A DNA stretch of 64,000 nt from Bryobacterales bacterium KBS 96 (lineage in GTDB: Bacteria; Acidobacteriota; Terriglobia; Bryobacterales; Bryobacteraceae). The stretch spans positions 1,156,629-1,220,628 of the forward strand of contig KB906767.1 of assembly GCA_000381625.1 (NCBI GenBank). The letters run 5' to 3'. Positions 17,910 to 27,274 of this stretch are shown piece by piece. Below the pieces are notes generated by a model. The model worked only from the letters and a program-made list of their open reading frames with translations, was not told the origin of the DNA and searched no databases. Both the position numbers and the translations under genes were made by a program. How positions within the stretch are numbered: position 1 is the stretch's first letter; each line of letters opens with the position of its first letter.

Positions 17910-19064
17910 ATGGAGATGAATCACGCATACCGCCCGCTTTACAAAGTCCTCGCTGGGCTATTCGTGGCTGCCATGTACGCTTTTCCGCAAGCGACGATAT
18001 CCGCCCAGCCAGGAACGCTGAATTATGTTGAGGGCCACGCGTATGTAGATGGCCAGGAAGTGCAACAAGAGCAGCTTGGGCATTTGAATCTTCAGACCGG
18101 CCAGTCACTTCGGACAGACGATAACAGCAAAGCCGAGGTGTTGCTGACGCCTGGAGTATTTTTGCGCGTCGGCGATAACAGCGAGGTGAAGATGGTCACG
18201 CCTTCGCTCACCAATACACAAGTGGCGGTGACCCAGGGCGAGGCGCTAGTCGAAGTAGCGCAGCTCTACAAAGAGAACAATATCCAGATCCTAAATGGCC
18301 CGGGGACGGCGAAACTCGAGAAGAAGGGGCTGTATCAGTTCGAAGCTGGTGAAAACCCTCGCATTGCGGTGCTTGACGGTAAAGCATCCGTTTACAACGA
18401 AAGCGGTCAAGTGAATCTGGGCAAGGGGCGCGAAGTGGCTGTGACATCCGGCAAACTGCGCTCCGAGAAGTTCAACACCAAGGACGTGGAGAAACAGGAT
18501 GAACTGTATGCGTGGAGTAATCTGCGATCGGCTTACGCTGCGGAGGCCAGTTACGCCAGCGCCAAAAACATTATCGTCGATGCGGGCAGCGGCTACGGCT
18601 GGGGCGGTGGATATGGATACGCACCCAACTGGTATGGCACGGGTTGGTACTGGAATCCAGGATTTAGCACCTGGGCTTTCATTCCGGGCGGCGGATACTT
18701 CTATAATCCGTTCGGCTGGGGCTTCTTCTCTCCCCGGTACGTCTACCAAGCGCCGATTTACTATCTGCCGGGCTCTAGCCGGCCGATACCGGTGAATCCA
18801 TCGAATCCACCGCGGGTTCCGCTTACTCCGGCAGCGACGCCGCACGGCGTAACCACCCCGGGCACACGCCCGGTCGCTCCGGGTGTGGCTGCGTCGCCTC
18901 GCGCTGAGCCGCCACGCGCGATTCCGCAAAACCGGCCGCCGCGTACGGTGATGCCGCGTTCGCGGCCGGCGGCCCCGCGCCCGCAGATGGCCCCCCGCGT
19001 TGGACCGCGCCCCGCGCCTAGACCGGCGGCGCCCCCCGCGAGAGGGACCGTCCGGCCGCGCTAA
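17910..19064 (+). CDS. Secreted FecR-domain protein with Gly/Tyr/Trp-rich and Pro/Arg-rich tails
   Basis: 384 residues. A signal peptide (about 1-32) is followed by a FecR-like beta domain (about 35-185; LRTDDNSKAEVLLTPGVFLRVGDNS), then a Gly/Tyr/Trp-rich block (about 225-285; YGWGGGYGYAPNWYG) and a Pro/Arg-rich end. The start at 17910 has GGAGA six bases upstream. This architecture has no membrane helix for a TonB-type anti-sigma role and is probably a cell-surface or matrix-associated protein. FecR domains in secreted proteins are common in acidobacteria; function is unknown. The tail's composition suggests an intrinsically disordered, sticky surface segment. Confidence 0.78.
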   Translation: MEMNHAYRPLYKVLAGLFVAAMYAFPQATISAQPGTLNYVEGHAYVDGQEVQQEQLGHLNLQTGQSLRTDDNSKAEVLLTPGVFLRVGDNSEVKMVTPSLTNTQVAVTQGEALVEVAQLYKENNIQILNGPGTAKLEKKGLYQFEAGENPRIAVLDGKASVYNESGQVNLGKGREVAVTSGKLRSEKFNTKDVEKQDELYAWSNLRSAYAAEASYASAKNIIVDAGSGYGWGGGYGYAPNWYGTGWYWNPGFSTWAFIPGGGYFYNPFGWGFFSPRYVYQAPIYYLPGSSRPIPVNPSNPPRVPLTPAATPHGVTTPGTRPVAPGVAASPRAEPPRAIPQNRPPRTVMPRSRPAAPRPQMAPRVGPRPAPRPAAPPARGTVRPR

Positions 19065-19086
19065 ATCAGCGACACGGTGAAAACTA

Positions 19087-19116
19087 AGGCTGCTCCTGAA
19101 CGGGGCGGCCTTTTTG
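19087..19116 (+). terminator. Rho-independent terminator after the FecR gene
   Basis: Stem AAGGCTGC / GCGGCCTT (8 pairs with one G-U), with an 11-base loop and a run of five T at 19112-19116. It lies 22 bases past the FecR stop and just before the CPBP protease gene, so the two genes are probably separate transcription units. Confidence 0.72.
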
Positions 19117-19141
19117 TTTGCCTGCGATACTCTGAAAACGG

Positions 19142-20116
19142 ATGGATGCCGAACCCGAGTCCTTCGCGCCGCCACCGCTCATTTCCGGCATCTTCTTTTC
19201 CTCATACGGTCTTCGTTCAGGCTGGCGCTTTCTGCTGTGGGCCGCCATTGCCGCCGCTTTGATCGCCGGTGGATTCGGCGCGCTGCACGGCGTTCTCCAC
19301 GGGAGCATTTCGCTCCCGCGGCGTTTGTTGCTGATCGAATGCGTCCAATTCGCCGGCGCTTTCATTGCCACATGGATCTTAGCCCGGTTCATCGATCGGA
19401 AGCCGCTCACCAGTTTCGGACTCACACTGAACGGCGCCGGCAGGCGGTTCCCCATTGGGTTGCTGTGCGGGTTTGTATCGCTCAGCTTTCTCGTGGGCCT
19501 TCTGGCATTGAGCCGCGCGTTTTCGCTGGATGGCCTGGCAATCCGCGGTCCCGCGATCCTCGAATATGGGGCGCTTTGGGCATTGGTTTTTTTGCTCGTA
19601 GGCCTCAGTGAAGAATTGATTACTCGCGGTTATCTGCTGTTCGCACTCACGCAGGGCATCGGCTTCTGGCCAGCGGCCGTCTTGCTCGCGGCGCTTTTCG
19701 CCGCCGGACATATCGGCAACCCCGGCGAAAACGCAATCGGCATCGCGGCCGCGGGCTTCATTGGTCTCGTGCTGGCGTGGTCTTTGAAATGGACCGGCTC
19801 TCTATGGTGGGCCATTGGTTTTCATGCCGCTTGGGATTGGGCGGAAAGCTACTTTTATGGCGTGCCGGACAGTGGAGGACTAGCGCCCGGCCACCTCTTC
19901 ACCAGCTCTCACCAGGGCCCCGTCTGGCTATCGGGTGGGTCCGCCGGTCCCGAAGGTAGCGCGCTCGTCTTCGTCGTGATCGTGATGCTCGCGTTGGTGC
20001 TGTCGCGGATTTTTCCAAACACTCCCCCGCCGGAGCTTCACTGGCGGAAGGAAAGAGCGTCCACACCCGGCGCGCACCTGCCACGGATCGCCGAAGGAAG
20101 GCTGCCGCCCGGTTGA
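19142..20116 (+). CDS. CPBP-family intramembrane metalloprotease (Rce1/AbiI type)
   Basis: 324 residues with about eight hydrophobic helices. The three conserved motifs are visible: EELITRGYLL (paired glutamates and arginine), a histidine in LFAAGHIGNP, and FHAAWDW. Family members are integral-membrane glutamate/histidine proteases, some of which process prenylated or bacteriocin-like peptides. The target here is unknown. An extension of about 55 residues after the last helix is polar. No strong ribosome site precedes the ATG. Confidence 0.87.
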   Translation: MDAEPESFAPPPLISGIFFSSYGLRSGWRFLLWAAIAAALIAGGFGALHGVLHGSISLPRRLLLIECVQFAGAFIATWILARFIDRKPLTSFGLTLNGAGRRFPIGLLCGFVSLSFLVGLLALSRAFSLDGLAIRGPAILEYGALWALVFLLVGLSEELITRGYLLFALTQGIGFWPAAVLLAALFAAGHIGNPGENAIGIAAAGFIGLVLAWSLKWTGSLWWAIGFHAAWDWAESYFYGVPDSGGLAPGHLFTSSHQGPVWLSGGSAGPEGSALVFVVIVMLALVLSRIFPNTPPPELHWRKERASTPGAHLPRIAEGRLPPG

Positions 20117-20171
20117 GGCTCGCTGGACGCTTCGGGGCTCAGATTCGAAATTGCCAGCACATCGACGTGTG

Positions 20172-20639
20172 TTATTTTGCGATTTCGCCCAAAACTCCGT
20201 GTACAATCCTTACATAATCCTCCGGACTCAATAGAATCTGACCGCCGCGGAGTCCAGCCGATACCGAGATCACATCGAACAGGATGGCTGTCTCGTCCAC
20301 ATAAACCGGATATTCTTTCTTAGCCGCGAGAGCGGTGACGCCGCCGCGAATATAACCGGTCAATGGCTGAACCTCTTTGAGCGGGGCAAGTTCCACGCGC
20401 CGGTCGCCCGTCAGCTTCGCCATGGTCCGCAGGTCGAGTTCGCGATCTCCGGGAACAACCGCCAGACACACTCCCGTCCGGTCTCCTTTCACTACAAGCG
20501 TCTTGAAGACCTGCTCCGCCGGCAGACCGATTTTGGCTGCCACACTCCCGGCACTCAGATCGTCCGGGTCCACGTGGTATTCGCGGATCTCGTGAGGAAC
20601 TTTCAGCGTTTCGAGCAGACGCACCGCATTCGTCTTCAT
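20172..20639 (-). CDS. ybaK: YbaK/EbsC-type aminoacyl-tRNA deacylase
   Basis: 155 residues. VFKTLVVKGDRTG and the invariant lysine of the FKTL motif, PGDRELD and YIRGGVTALA match the Cys-tRNA(Pro) deacylase YbaK rather than ProX or the ProRS editing domain. The enzyme hydrolyses Cys wrongly loaded on tRNA-Pro, protecting translation fidelity. It is convergent with the CPBP gene (gap 55 bases) and lies just downstream of the EAL gene on the same strand. Confidence 0.9.
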   Translation of the reverse strand: MKTNAVRLLETLKVPHEIREYHVDPDDLSAGSVAAKIGLPAEQVFKTLVVKGDRTGVCLAVVPGDRELDLRTMAKLTGDRRVELAPLKEVQPLTGYIRGGVTALAAKKEYPVYVDETAILFDVISVSAGLRGGQILLSPEDYVRIVHGVLGEIAK

Positions 20640-20696
20640 ATCCTCAGGCTAGTTCGATCGCCGGCAAGCGACACTTGCTCGCGGTGGTTGTTGACG

Positions 20697-22139
20697 TTAC
20701 GGGCAGGAGGCGCCGGAAGCCTTTTCCCTATCGCTTATCGCGGCCGGCATGCCGAGAAAATAGCCTTGCGCCGTATCGAAGCCGATGGTGCGGACGGCAT
20801 CCAGTTGCGCCTGCGTTTCGACGCCTTCCGCCGTCACGCGCATGTTCAGTACATGCGCCAGCGACACCATGCTCTTCAGCAGCGGGAGCGTATGACGATT
20901 GCTTTCGATATCTCGAAGGAAGGAGCGGTCGAGTTTCACTCCGCTGACGGGCAACTCTTTCAGGTAACTAAGAGAGGAATATCCAACTCCGAAATCGTCG
21001 ATGACCACGCTGATTCCACAATCGCGCAGCCGGGAGAGTTCCAGCACCGATTTCTCAAAATTCGCCATCAGCGCGGACTCTGTCAATTCGAGTTCGAGCA
21101 GCTCGCCTGAGAGTCCAGTTTCACGCAGCACCACTTCCACGGTGCCGGCGAAATTCGGTTTCGCCAGTTGCAATGCCGAGACATTCACCGCGACGCCAAT
21201 GCCCGCATTGCCGGTGTGCTGCCACTTCCAGGCCTGGAGGCAAGCTTCCCGGATCACCCAATTCCCAAGCGGCACGATCAAACCGGTTTCCTCGGCAATC
21301 GGCACAAAACGGGCTGGGGCAATCTGGCCGCGCTGGGGATGAAGCCAACGCAGGAGCGCCTCCCGTTGAATCACTCGGCCGGTTCGAAGGTCAATCTCCG
21401 GCTGGAACCACAACGCGAACTCACGCTTGTCGATGGAGTGCCGGAGCATCCATTCGAGTTCGATGCGCGCCCTGGTTTCCTCACCTCGTTCGCGATCGAA
21501 TACCTCGACACGATTCGCTCCCTGCTGTCCCGCTTCACCGAGCGCTATCGCGGCGTAACGGATCAAATCCACTGGCAATTTGGCGTGACTGGGATAGAGA
21601 CTTATGCCGACATTTGCCGAGATGCCGACCGGATGATCGGCAAGTTCAAAGACATTGAACGTCTCGCTCAGGATATCCACGAAACGATCGGCCACAATCA
21701 GGGCATCTTCGACGGTGTCGAAGGGTTCTAGCGCTACCGCAAAGTAAACGCCCCCGACTCGCGCCAGAATGTCGCTTTCACGCACAGCGGAAAGCAACCG
21801 GGCTGCTGCCTGACGGATCAGGATATCGCCAAATTGAATGCCGAAGCTGTCATTCACACGCTTGACGCCATTCAAACCTACATATAGAACCGCCGTAAGC
21901 CGGCCACGTCGCCGCGCTTCCGCCACGCGGCCACGGAGTTCTTCGAGAAAGCTGTCGAGAGTGAGCAGACCAGTGAGAACATCGCGAGATTCAGCGCCGC
22001 GATTTACCGGGGCGGCATCGCCAGCGCCCGGAACATCCTCCCTGCGGGATTTGACCCGCTCTGGGTTGCTCGCTCGCGGTGTCTTCAACTCCCGTTCCGT
22101 TCGCGAACGGTGCAAGGCCCGCTTCGATTTCATGGTCAT
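20697..22139 (-). CDS. Cyclic-di-GMP phosphodiesterase: degenerate GGDEF plus intact EAL
   Basis: 480 residues, cytosolic with a basic N-terminus of about 50 residues. The GGDEF domain (about 52-215) has GGVYF at 129-133 in place of GGDEF, so it lacks the catalytic acidic residues and should not make c-di-GMP. The EAL domain (about 225-470) keeps every key residue visible: QREALLRW, VNVSALQ, ELTES, DDFGVGYSSL, KLDRSF, AEGVET and AQGYF. It should degrade c-di-GMP, perhaps with the GGDEF domain acting as a GTP sensor as in some known tandem proteins. Confidence 0.92.
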   Translation of the reverse strand: MTMKSKRALHRSRTERELKTPRASNPERVKSRREDVPGAGDAAPVNRGAESRDVLTGLLTLDSFLEELRGRVAEARRRGRLTAVLYVGLNGVKRVNDSFGIQFGDILIRQAAARLLSAVRESDILARVGGVYFAVALEPFDTVEDALIVADRFVDILSETFNVFELADHPVGISANVGISLYPSHAKLPVDLIRYAAIALGEAGQQGANRVEVFDRERGEETRARIELEWMLRHSIDKREFALWFQPEIDLRTGRVIQREALLRWLHPQRGQIAPARFVPIAEETGLIVPLGNWVIREACLQAWKWQHTGNAGIGVAVNVSALQLAKPNFAGTVEVVLRETGLSGELLELELTESALMANFEKSVLELSRLRDCGISVVIDDFGVGYSSLSYLKELPVSGVKLDRSFLRDIESNRHTLPLLKSMVSLAHVLNMRVTAEGVETQAQLDAVRTIGFDTAQGYFLGMPAAISDREKASGASCP

Positions 22140-22337
22140 TCCATTCTTTTTTGCGCAGGCCGGCAGCCGAGCCTTTTATTTACAGCTCAATGCAATTTGC
22201 TAAAAATCTTTGCTTTCTAGCAAATCATACTAGATTGAAACGGTATTTACACCTGTTGCGGGGAAAATCTCCAGCCTGAGGGAATGGACGCCTCCCGCCG
22301 GCTCCCGTTTACAGTTACAATGCAAGTTTCGGCGCTT

Positions 22338-22718
22338 ATGCCTTACTTGCTGAAAACCGAGCCTGATGCTTACTCTTTCGCAAACCTCGAACAGGATCGC
22401 GAGACACTGTGGGACGGGGTGACCAACCCGGCTGCCGTGAAGAACCTTCGCGAAATGAAGCCAGGCGACAAGCTGATTGTCTATCACACCGGGAATGAAC
22501 GCCGGGCGGTCGGCACGGCGTCGGTCGTCAAGGTTGACGCCTCCAATCCACGCGAGCCACAGGTGCGAATTCGCAGCGGCAAGGCGATCTCCGAACCGCG
22601 GACCTTGGCGGAAATAAAGGAGTCCGCCCTTTTCAGAGATTCGCCGTTGGTGCGACAGGGGCGGCTCTCTGTGGTTCCGCTTACCGAAGCCCAATACGAA
22701 TGGCTCGCGGGCAAGTAG
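22338..22718 (+). CDS. EVE-domain protein
   Basis: 126 residues. MPYLLKTEPDAYSF, the TLWDGVTNPAAVKNLR block, GDKLIVYHTGNE and the VVPLTEAQYEWL end match the EVE (PUA-like) family of thymocyte nuclear protein 1. The fold binds modified bases in DNA or RNA and is often found in modification-dependent restriction systems. Here it is a stand-alone protein with no nuclease beside it. The start at 22338 is set by family alignment; the frame opens at 22284 without homology. Confidence 0.87.
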   Translation: MPYLLKTEPDAYSFANLEQDRETLWDGVTNPAAVKNLREMKPGDKLIVYHTGNERRAVGTASVVKVDASNPREPQVRIRSGKAISEPRTLAEIKESALFRDSPLVRQGRLSVVPLTEAQYEWLAGK

Positions 22719-22860
22719 TTACACCGAGTTGGAAACCCACAGAATCAACGGCTTACAAGACTCCTGAGTAACGCGTTAACGCGCCGCGACCGGGCTCTCA
22801 CCTGCTATCCTGAAGTTTGCGGTGCGCACGCCGCGCGTCACGCCTGGAGTTGATTCCCGC

Positions 22861-24306
22861 TTGAAAATCGGTTTTGTAAGTTTGGGTTGCCCGAAGAATC
22901 TCGTCGATACCGAGGTGATGATGGGGCAACTCGTCTCCGACGGTCACGAACTGACCCCCCAGCCGGCCGAGGCGGACGTCATTGTCGTAAACACCTGTAG
23001 TTTCATCGATCCGGCAAAGCAGGAATCGGTGGACACCATCCTCGAGATGGCGGAATACAAGAAATCAGGGAAAGCACAGCGCCTGGTTGTGGCCGGATGC
23101 CTGGTGGAGCGTTACCGCCAGGATATCCAGCGGAACATTCCGGAAGTGGACGCAGTGCTCGGCACGAACGAGCTCGACAAAATCACGTCGCTTTGCGAGG
23201 GTCTGGAACCGAAAGCGAACCCGATCGAGCCCTATCTTTACCACGATTTGACCGCGCGCGTGTTCACCACTCCGCGCCACTCCGCTTACATTAAGATCGC
23301 GGAAGGCTGCGACCATCCCTGCACGTTCTGCATCATTCCGCAATTTCGCGGCAAGTTCCGCAGCCGGCGCTTTGAAAGCGTCGTCGCGGAAGCCACTCGC
23401 CTGTTCGCCATGGGCGTCCGGGAGATCAACCTGATCGGGCAGGACACAACCTGCTACGGCGAAGATTTTGGCATGAAGGACGGGCTCGCGCAACTGCTCG
23501 CGCGTCTCGCTCAAATCGAAACAGACGTTCCCAAGTGGGTCCGCTTTCTTTACGCATATCCCAACCGAGTCACACAGCGCCTGCTCGACACCATCGCCGA
23601 ACACGAAGCGCTGGTGAAATACATCGATATTCCGCTTCAGCACGCCAGCGCTCCGGTTCTGAAACGAATGAAACGCGGCGCGCACGGGGATATTTTTTTG
23701 AAACTGATCGAGAGAATTCGCGCAACGATTCCTGGAGTGGCGATTCGAACGAGTATGATCGTCGGTTTTCCCGGAGAGAATGAACAGGATTTCGAAGAAC
23801 TTTGCGGCTTCATCGAAGCTGCCCGGTTTGACCGGCTGGGCGTTTTCTCCTATAGCGACGAAGAGACGAGCCACAGCTATTATCTCGACGGAAAGATCGA
23901 CGCGCGCACCATCTACAATCGCAAGCGCAAACTGATGTCTCTGCAACGCAAGATTTCGAGAGTGAGAAACAAGAGCCTGATCGGGAGAGAATTTCCCGTG
24001 CTGGTGGAAGGCATCTCGAAGGAAACGGACCTACTGTGGGAAGGCCGCGTGGCGACCCAGGCTCCCGAGATTGACGGCGTTTGCCTGATTAACGATTTCG
24101 GCGGAGCCGAGCCGAGGCCCGGAGAGATGCGGAGGATACGCATTACGGAGGCCCACGATTACGATTTAATCGGAGAACTCATCGATGCCGGTGAAAAGCG
24201 CCCGGACGCTTCGGTGAATCCGGCGGCCCCTTTTGTGATCCTGCCCACGGCTTCGATTCCCAAATCTTTCCCGGCGGCTCGTCTCTCGTCGGAGACACGC
24301 GCGTAG
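22861..24306 (+). CDS. rimO: Ribosomal protein uS12 methylthiotransferase RimO
   Basis: 481 residues. The N-terminal UPF0004 domain has cysteines at 10, 46 and 80 (FVSLGCPKNLVDTE, NTCSFI, VVAGC). The radical SAM cluster is CDHPCTFC (150, 154, 157), and LIGQDTTCYGED and PLQHAS are typical of RimO rather than MiaB. A C-terminal TRAM domain follows. It adds a methylthio group to Asp in ribosomal protein S12 using two Fe-S clusters. The TTG at 22861, with GGAG upstream, is chosen because homologues start exactly at KIGFVSLGC; a GTG at 22822 would add 13 residues. The 30-residue C-terminal tail is unusual. Confidence 0.93.
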   Translation: MKIGFVSLGCPKNLVDTEVMMGQLVSDGHELTPQPAEADVIVVNTCSFIDPAKQESVDTILEMAEYKKSGKAQRLVVAGCLVERYRQDIQRNIPEVDAVLGTNELDKITSLCEGLEPKANPIEPYLYHDLTARVFTTPRHSAYIKIAEGCDHPCTFCIIPQFRGKFRSRRFESVVAEATRLFAMGVREINLIGQDTTCYGEDFGMKDGLAQLLARLAQIETDVPKWVRFLYAYPNRVTQRLLDTIAEHEALVKYIDIPLQHASAPVLKRMKRGAHGDIFLKLIERIRATIPGVAIRTSMIVGFPGENEQDFEELCGFIEAARFDRLGVFSYSDEETSHSYYLDGKIDARTIYNRKRKLMSLQRKISRVRNKSLIGREFPVLVEGISKETDLLWEGRVATQAPEIDGVCLINDFGGAEPRPGEMRRIRITEAHDYDLIGELIDAGEKRPDASVNPAAPFVILPTASIPKSFPAARLSSETRA

Positions 24307-24333
24307 TCTGGAGGGCGCAGTTTGGAGGAATGG

Positions 24334-24528
24334 ATGTCCGGCGAGAAAACGCCCGTTGTCAAGTGCCCCATCTGTAAGAAAGACGTTCCGTTCGACGATC
24401 CGAACATGCCTTTCTGCAGCGACCGTTGCCGCATTATCGATCTGGGCAACTGGGCGTCTGAAAAATATGTGATTTCCTCGCCGGCGAAGGGCAACGAACT
24501 CGAAGACGAGTCCGGCGAGACCGAATGA
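24334..24528 (+). CDS. yacG: DNA gyrase inhibitor YacG
   Basis: 64 residues. Four cysteines form a zinc finger (CPICKK and then FCSDRCR), followed by the DLGNWASEKY helix that is characteristic of YacG. In E. coli it binds GyrB and blocks DNA binding. The ATG at 24334 has GGAGG five bases upstream; an upstream TTG in frame at 24322 is ignored. Its stop overlaps the pgpA start in an ATGA arrangement. Confidence 0.92.
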   Translation: MSGEKTPVVKCPICKKDVPFDDPNMPFCSDRCRIIDLGNWASEKYVISSPAKGNELEDESGETE

Positions 24529-24989
24529 CGCGGATCGCTCTTGCGATTTCGACATTTTTCGGTTGCGGGTATTTCCGAAATGGTCCGGGGACGGCAGGGT
24601 CCGCAGCCGGCATACTGGTCGCGTGGTTGCTGCATAAGTACGCGGAATTTGGCCCGACTCAAATTCTGGTGCTCGGCCTGATTCTGCTGTGGCCGGCAAT
24701 TTGGGCATCGACAAGAACGGAGCGGTACCTCAAAAAGACAGACCCGGGAATGGTCGTTATCGATGAGGTGCTCGGGCAGTGGCTCACGTTGGCCGGAGCG
24801 GCGGTCTGGAATTGGAAGGCTTATCTGGCCGCCTTCCTGCTGTTCCGGCTTTTCGATATCTGGAAGCCTCAACCCGCAAGATGGGCTGAAGGACTGCCGG
24901 GAGGAACGGGTATTGTAGTCGACGACCTCGTGGCGGGTCTGTATGGAGCGCTTATCTTATATTTAGGTGGTTTGCTGAAAATCTACTGA
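24525..24989 (+). CDS. pgpA: Phosphatidylglycerophosphatase A
   Basis: 154 residues with three to four membrane helices. GCGYFRNGPGTAGS near the N-terminus, DPGMVVIDEVLGQW, FRLFDIWKP and GTGIVVDDLVAG are the PgpA signatures, including the acidic residues of the active site. It removes phosphate from phosphatidylglycerophosphate to make phosphatidylglycerol in the inner membrane. It is translationally coupled to yacG. The next gene starts three bases after its stop. Confidence 0.93.
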   Translation: MTRIALAISTFFGCGYFRNGPGTAGSAAGILVAWLLHKYAEFGPTQILVLGLILLWPAIWASTRTERYLKKTDPGMVVIDEVLGQWLTLAGAAVWNWKAYLAAFLLFRLFDIWKPQPARWAEGLPGGTGIVVDDLVAGLYGALILYLGGLLKIY

Positions 24990-24991
24990 CT

Positions 24992-26020
24992 ATGGCAACT
25001 CGAACAGAGGCTGTTCAAAAGCCCCGAATTTCGGGCGTTCATCCCAACGCCGCGATTGCCGGGGGCGATCTGCAGATCCGCGGCAGTGGCTTTGCCGCTG
25101 GCGCCCATCCCACGGTCAGCATCGGCGAGGAACCCGCGCACCTCGTCGTCGCCTCCGATTCGCACATTGTCGTTCGCGTTCCTGAGACGGCGACGGCAGG
25201 CGATCTCATTGTGGCGAGCGGAAACGCTCAAAGCGATGTGTGGGAAACACATGTCGGCATCCAGATTGCCGATAGCCTCCATCCGGTCGCGAACCCCGCG
25301 ATCGACGCCGAGGGAAACATCTTCAGCACATTCAGCGGGTCTCGCGGACAGAAATCGCCGGTATCTATCTACAAGATCGATACGAATTACAGCGCGCGCC
25401 CATTCGTGACCGATTTGATGAATCCGACCGGACTCGCGTTCGACCGTGCTGGCATCCTCTACGTCTCGAGCCGCTACGACGGAATCATTTACCAGGTGAC
25501 GCCTACCGGCAACATGTCCGTGTACGTGGAAGGCATGGGCGTCGCCACTGGGATGGCGTTCGACTCGGAGGAGAACCTGTACGTCGGCGATCGCAGCGGT
25601 ACGATCTTCAAGATCAGCCGCTCCCGCCAGATTTATGTCTTCGCAACGCTCGAACCGTCCATTGCCGCATACCACCTCGCGTTCGGGCCCGACGATTATC
25701 TCTACGTCACCGGACCCACCACATCGAGCTTCGACGCGGTACACCGAGTTGCGCATACAGGCGAGGTGGAAGTCTTCTATCGTGGCCTGGGCCGCCCGCA
25801 AGGACTAGCGTTCGACGCTACAGGGCGCTTGTATGTGGCTGCTTCTTTCCGCGGCAGCCGGGGCATCGTAAGGCTGGACAGCGCAGCTGAACCGGACCTG
25901 TTTCTTTCCGGTCCCGGGATTGTCGGCCTTGCATTCACACCTTCGCGGGCACTGGTGCTGGCGACGCACAATGCGCTCTACCGCGCCGATGTCGGCGTGG
26001 CGGGCCGGCCCCTTCCCTGA
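24992..26020 (+). CDS. IPT/TIG domain plus six-bladed beta-propeller (NHL/SMP-30-like) protein
   Basis: 342 residues. Residues about 12-90 form an IPT/TIG immunoglobulin-like domain (GVHPNAAIAGGDLQIRGSGF). The rest is a propeller with repeated GLAFDxxGxLYV units (NPTGLAFDRAGILYV, ATGMAFDSEENLYV, PQGLAFDATGRLYV). There is no signal peptide or membrane helix, which is unusual for this pairing and suggests a cytosolic protein or non-classical export. It sits between pgpA and cinA with tiny gaps (2 and 9 bases), so it is in the operon. The function is unknown; a lactonase-like activity is possible but cannot be supported. Confidence 0.8.
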   Translation: MATRTEAVQKPRISGVHPNAAIAGGDLQIRGSGFAAGAHPTVSIGEEPAHLVVASDSHIVVRVPETATAGDLIVASGNAQSDVWETHVGIQIADSLHPVANPAIDAEGNIFSTFSGSRGQKSPVSIYKIDTNYSARPFVTDLMNPTGLAFDRAGILYVSSRYDGIIYQVTPTGNMSVYVEGMGVATGMAFDSEENLYVGDRSGTIFKISRSRQIYVFATLEPSIAAYHLAFGPDDYLYVTGPTTSSFDAVHRVAHTGEVEVFYRGLGRPQGLAFDATGRLYVAASFRGSRGIVRLDSAAEPDLFLSGPGIVGLAFTPSRALVLATHNALYRADVGVAGRPLP

Positions 26021-26029
26021 CGCGTTCCC

Positions 26030-27274
26030 ATGATTCGTGCGGAAATTATCGCCATAGGCAGTGAGTTGCTCACGCCATCGCGCATCGATACGAATTCGCT
26101 TTTCATCACCGGGGAGCTGAACAGACTCGGCGTCGATGTCGTGGAGAAGCACGTCGTGGGAGACGAACGCGCACGGCTTATTGAAGCCGTGCGTATCGCT
26201 ATCCATCACTCGGAGATTGTGATCCTGACCGGTGGTCTTGGTCCGACGGAAGACGATCTCACCCGCGAGGCAGCGGCCGAAGCGCTGGATCGTAAGCTGG
26301 TACGGTCGCCGGAACAGGAAGAGATTCTGGTCCGCCGGTTTCAGCAAATTAATCGCAAAATGGCGGACATCAATCGACGCCAGACGTTTCTGATTGAAGG
26401 AGCCAAGGCTCTGCCCAATCCATATGGAACGGCGCCGGGCCAGTTTCTCAGAACGAGTACCGGCAGCGTGTTTCTACTACCCGGACCGCCGAGAGAACTG
26501 AAGCCGATGATGCACGAGCAGGTGATTCCGCTGCTCAGACCCATGCTGCCTCCGCAGGTCATCCGGACACGAGTTTTCCGCGTAACCGGGTTGGGCGAAT
26601 CCGACCTTGACGCTCTGATTGCGCCGGTGTACACAAAATTCGCGAATCCCACAACAACAGTTCTCTCCGCGCCCGGCGATTTATCCGTCACTCTATTCGC
26701 GCGATCTTCGTCGGAGGCGGAGGCCGACGCGCTTCTGAAAGAAGCTGGAGACCCTATCGCTCAATTGCTTGGTGAGCGTGTGTATTCCAATGAAGACGAC
26801 CCGCTGGAGGTGGTCGTTGGCAATCTGCTTCGGCGGCGGCACGCGACCGTCGCAACGGCCGAGAGTTGCACCGGAGGGCTGATTGCCGCTCGATTAACCG
26901 AGCATGCGGGCAGCTCGGATTTTTTTACCGGCAGCTTCGTGACGTACAACGACCTGCAAAAGCAGCAACTCCTTGGCATTCCGAAGGACCTGCTAGGAAC
27001 GTACACGGCTGTTAGCGAACCAGTAGCGCGAGCTATGGCCGAAGCGGCGAAAAAGAATACCGGCTCGACATACGCTCTCTCCGTAACAGGTTTTGCCGGG
27101 CCGGATGGCGGCACCGAAGAAAATCCGGTCGGAACCGTGTTCATCGGGCTCGCGGGTCCCCGGGAAACGAAAGTGCGTCGAATCCGTTATGGTCTGGATC
27201 GGGCCCGCATCCGCCTGCTTGCGACACAAGCGGCTATCGATTTGCTCCGACACGAATTACTGCAGGACTGCTGA
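26030..27274 (+). CDS. cinA: CinA: competence/damage-inducible protein with nicotinamide-nucleotide amidase domain
   Basis: 414 residues. The N-terminal MoaB/MoeA-like (COG1058) domain is seen in IIAIGSELLTPSRIDTNS and LTGGLGPTEDDLTRE, a middle KH-like domain follows, and the C-terminal amidohydrolase domain has TAESCTGGLIAARLT and SVTGFAGPDGGTEENPVG. Two-domain CinA proteins hydrolyse nicotinamide mononucleotide and ADP-ribose to recycle pyridine nucleotides. It is the last gene of the rimO-to-cinA run and overlaps the convergent S9 peptidase by 18 bases. Confidence 0.94.
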   Translation: MIRAEIIAIGSELLTPSRIDTNSLFITGELNRLGVDVVEKHVVGDERARLIEAVRIAIHHSEIVILTGGLGPTEDDLTREAAAEALDRKLVRSPEQEEILVRRFQQINRKMADINRRQTFLIEGAKALPNPYGTAPGQFLRTSTGSVFLLPGPPRELKPMMHEQVIPLLRPMLPPQVIRTRVFRVTGLGESDLDALIAPVYTKFANPTTTVLSAPGDLSVTLFARSSSEAEADALLKEAGDPIAQLLGERVYSNEDDPLEVVVGNLLRRRHATVATAESCTGGLIAARLTEHAGSSDFFTGSFVTYNDLQKQQLLGIPKDLLGTYTAVSEPVARAMAEAAKKNTGSTYALSVTGFAGPDGGTEENPVGTVFIGLAGPRETKVRRIRYGLDRARIRLLATQAAIDLLRHELLQDC

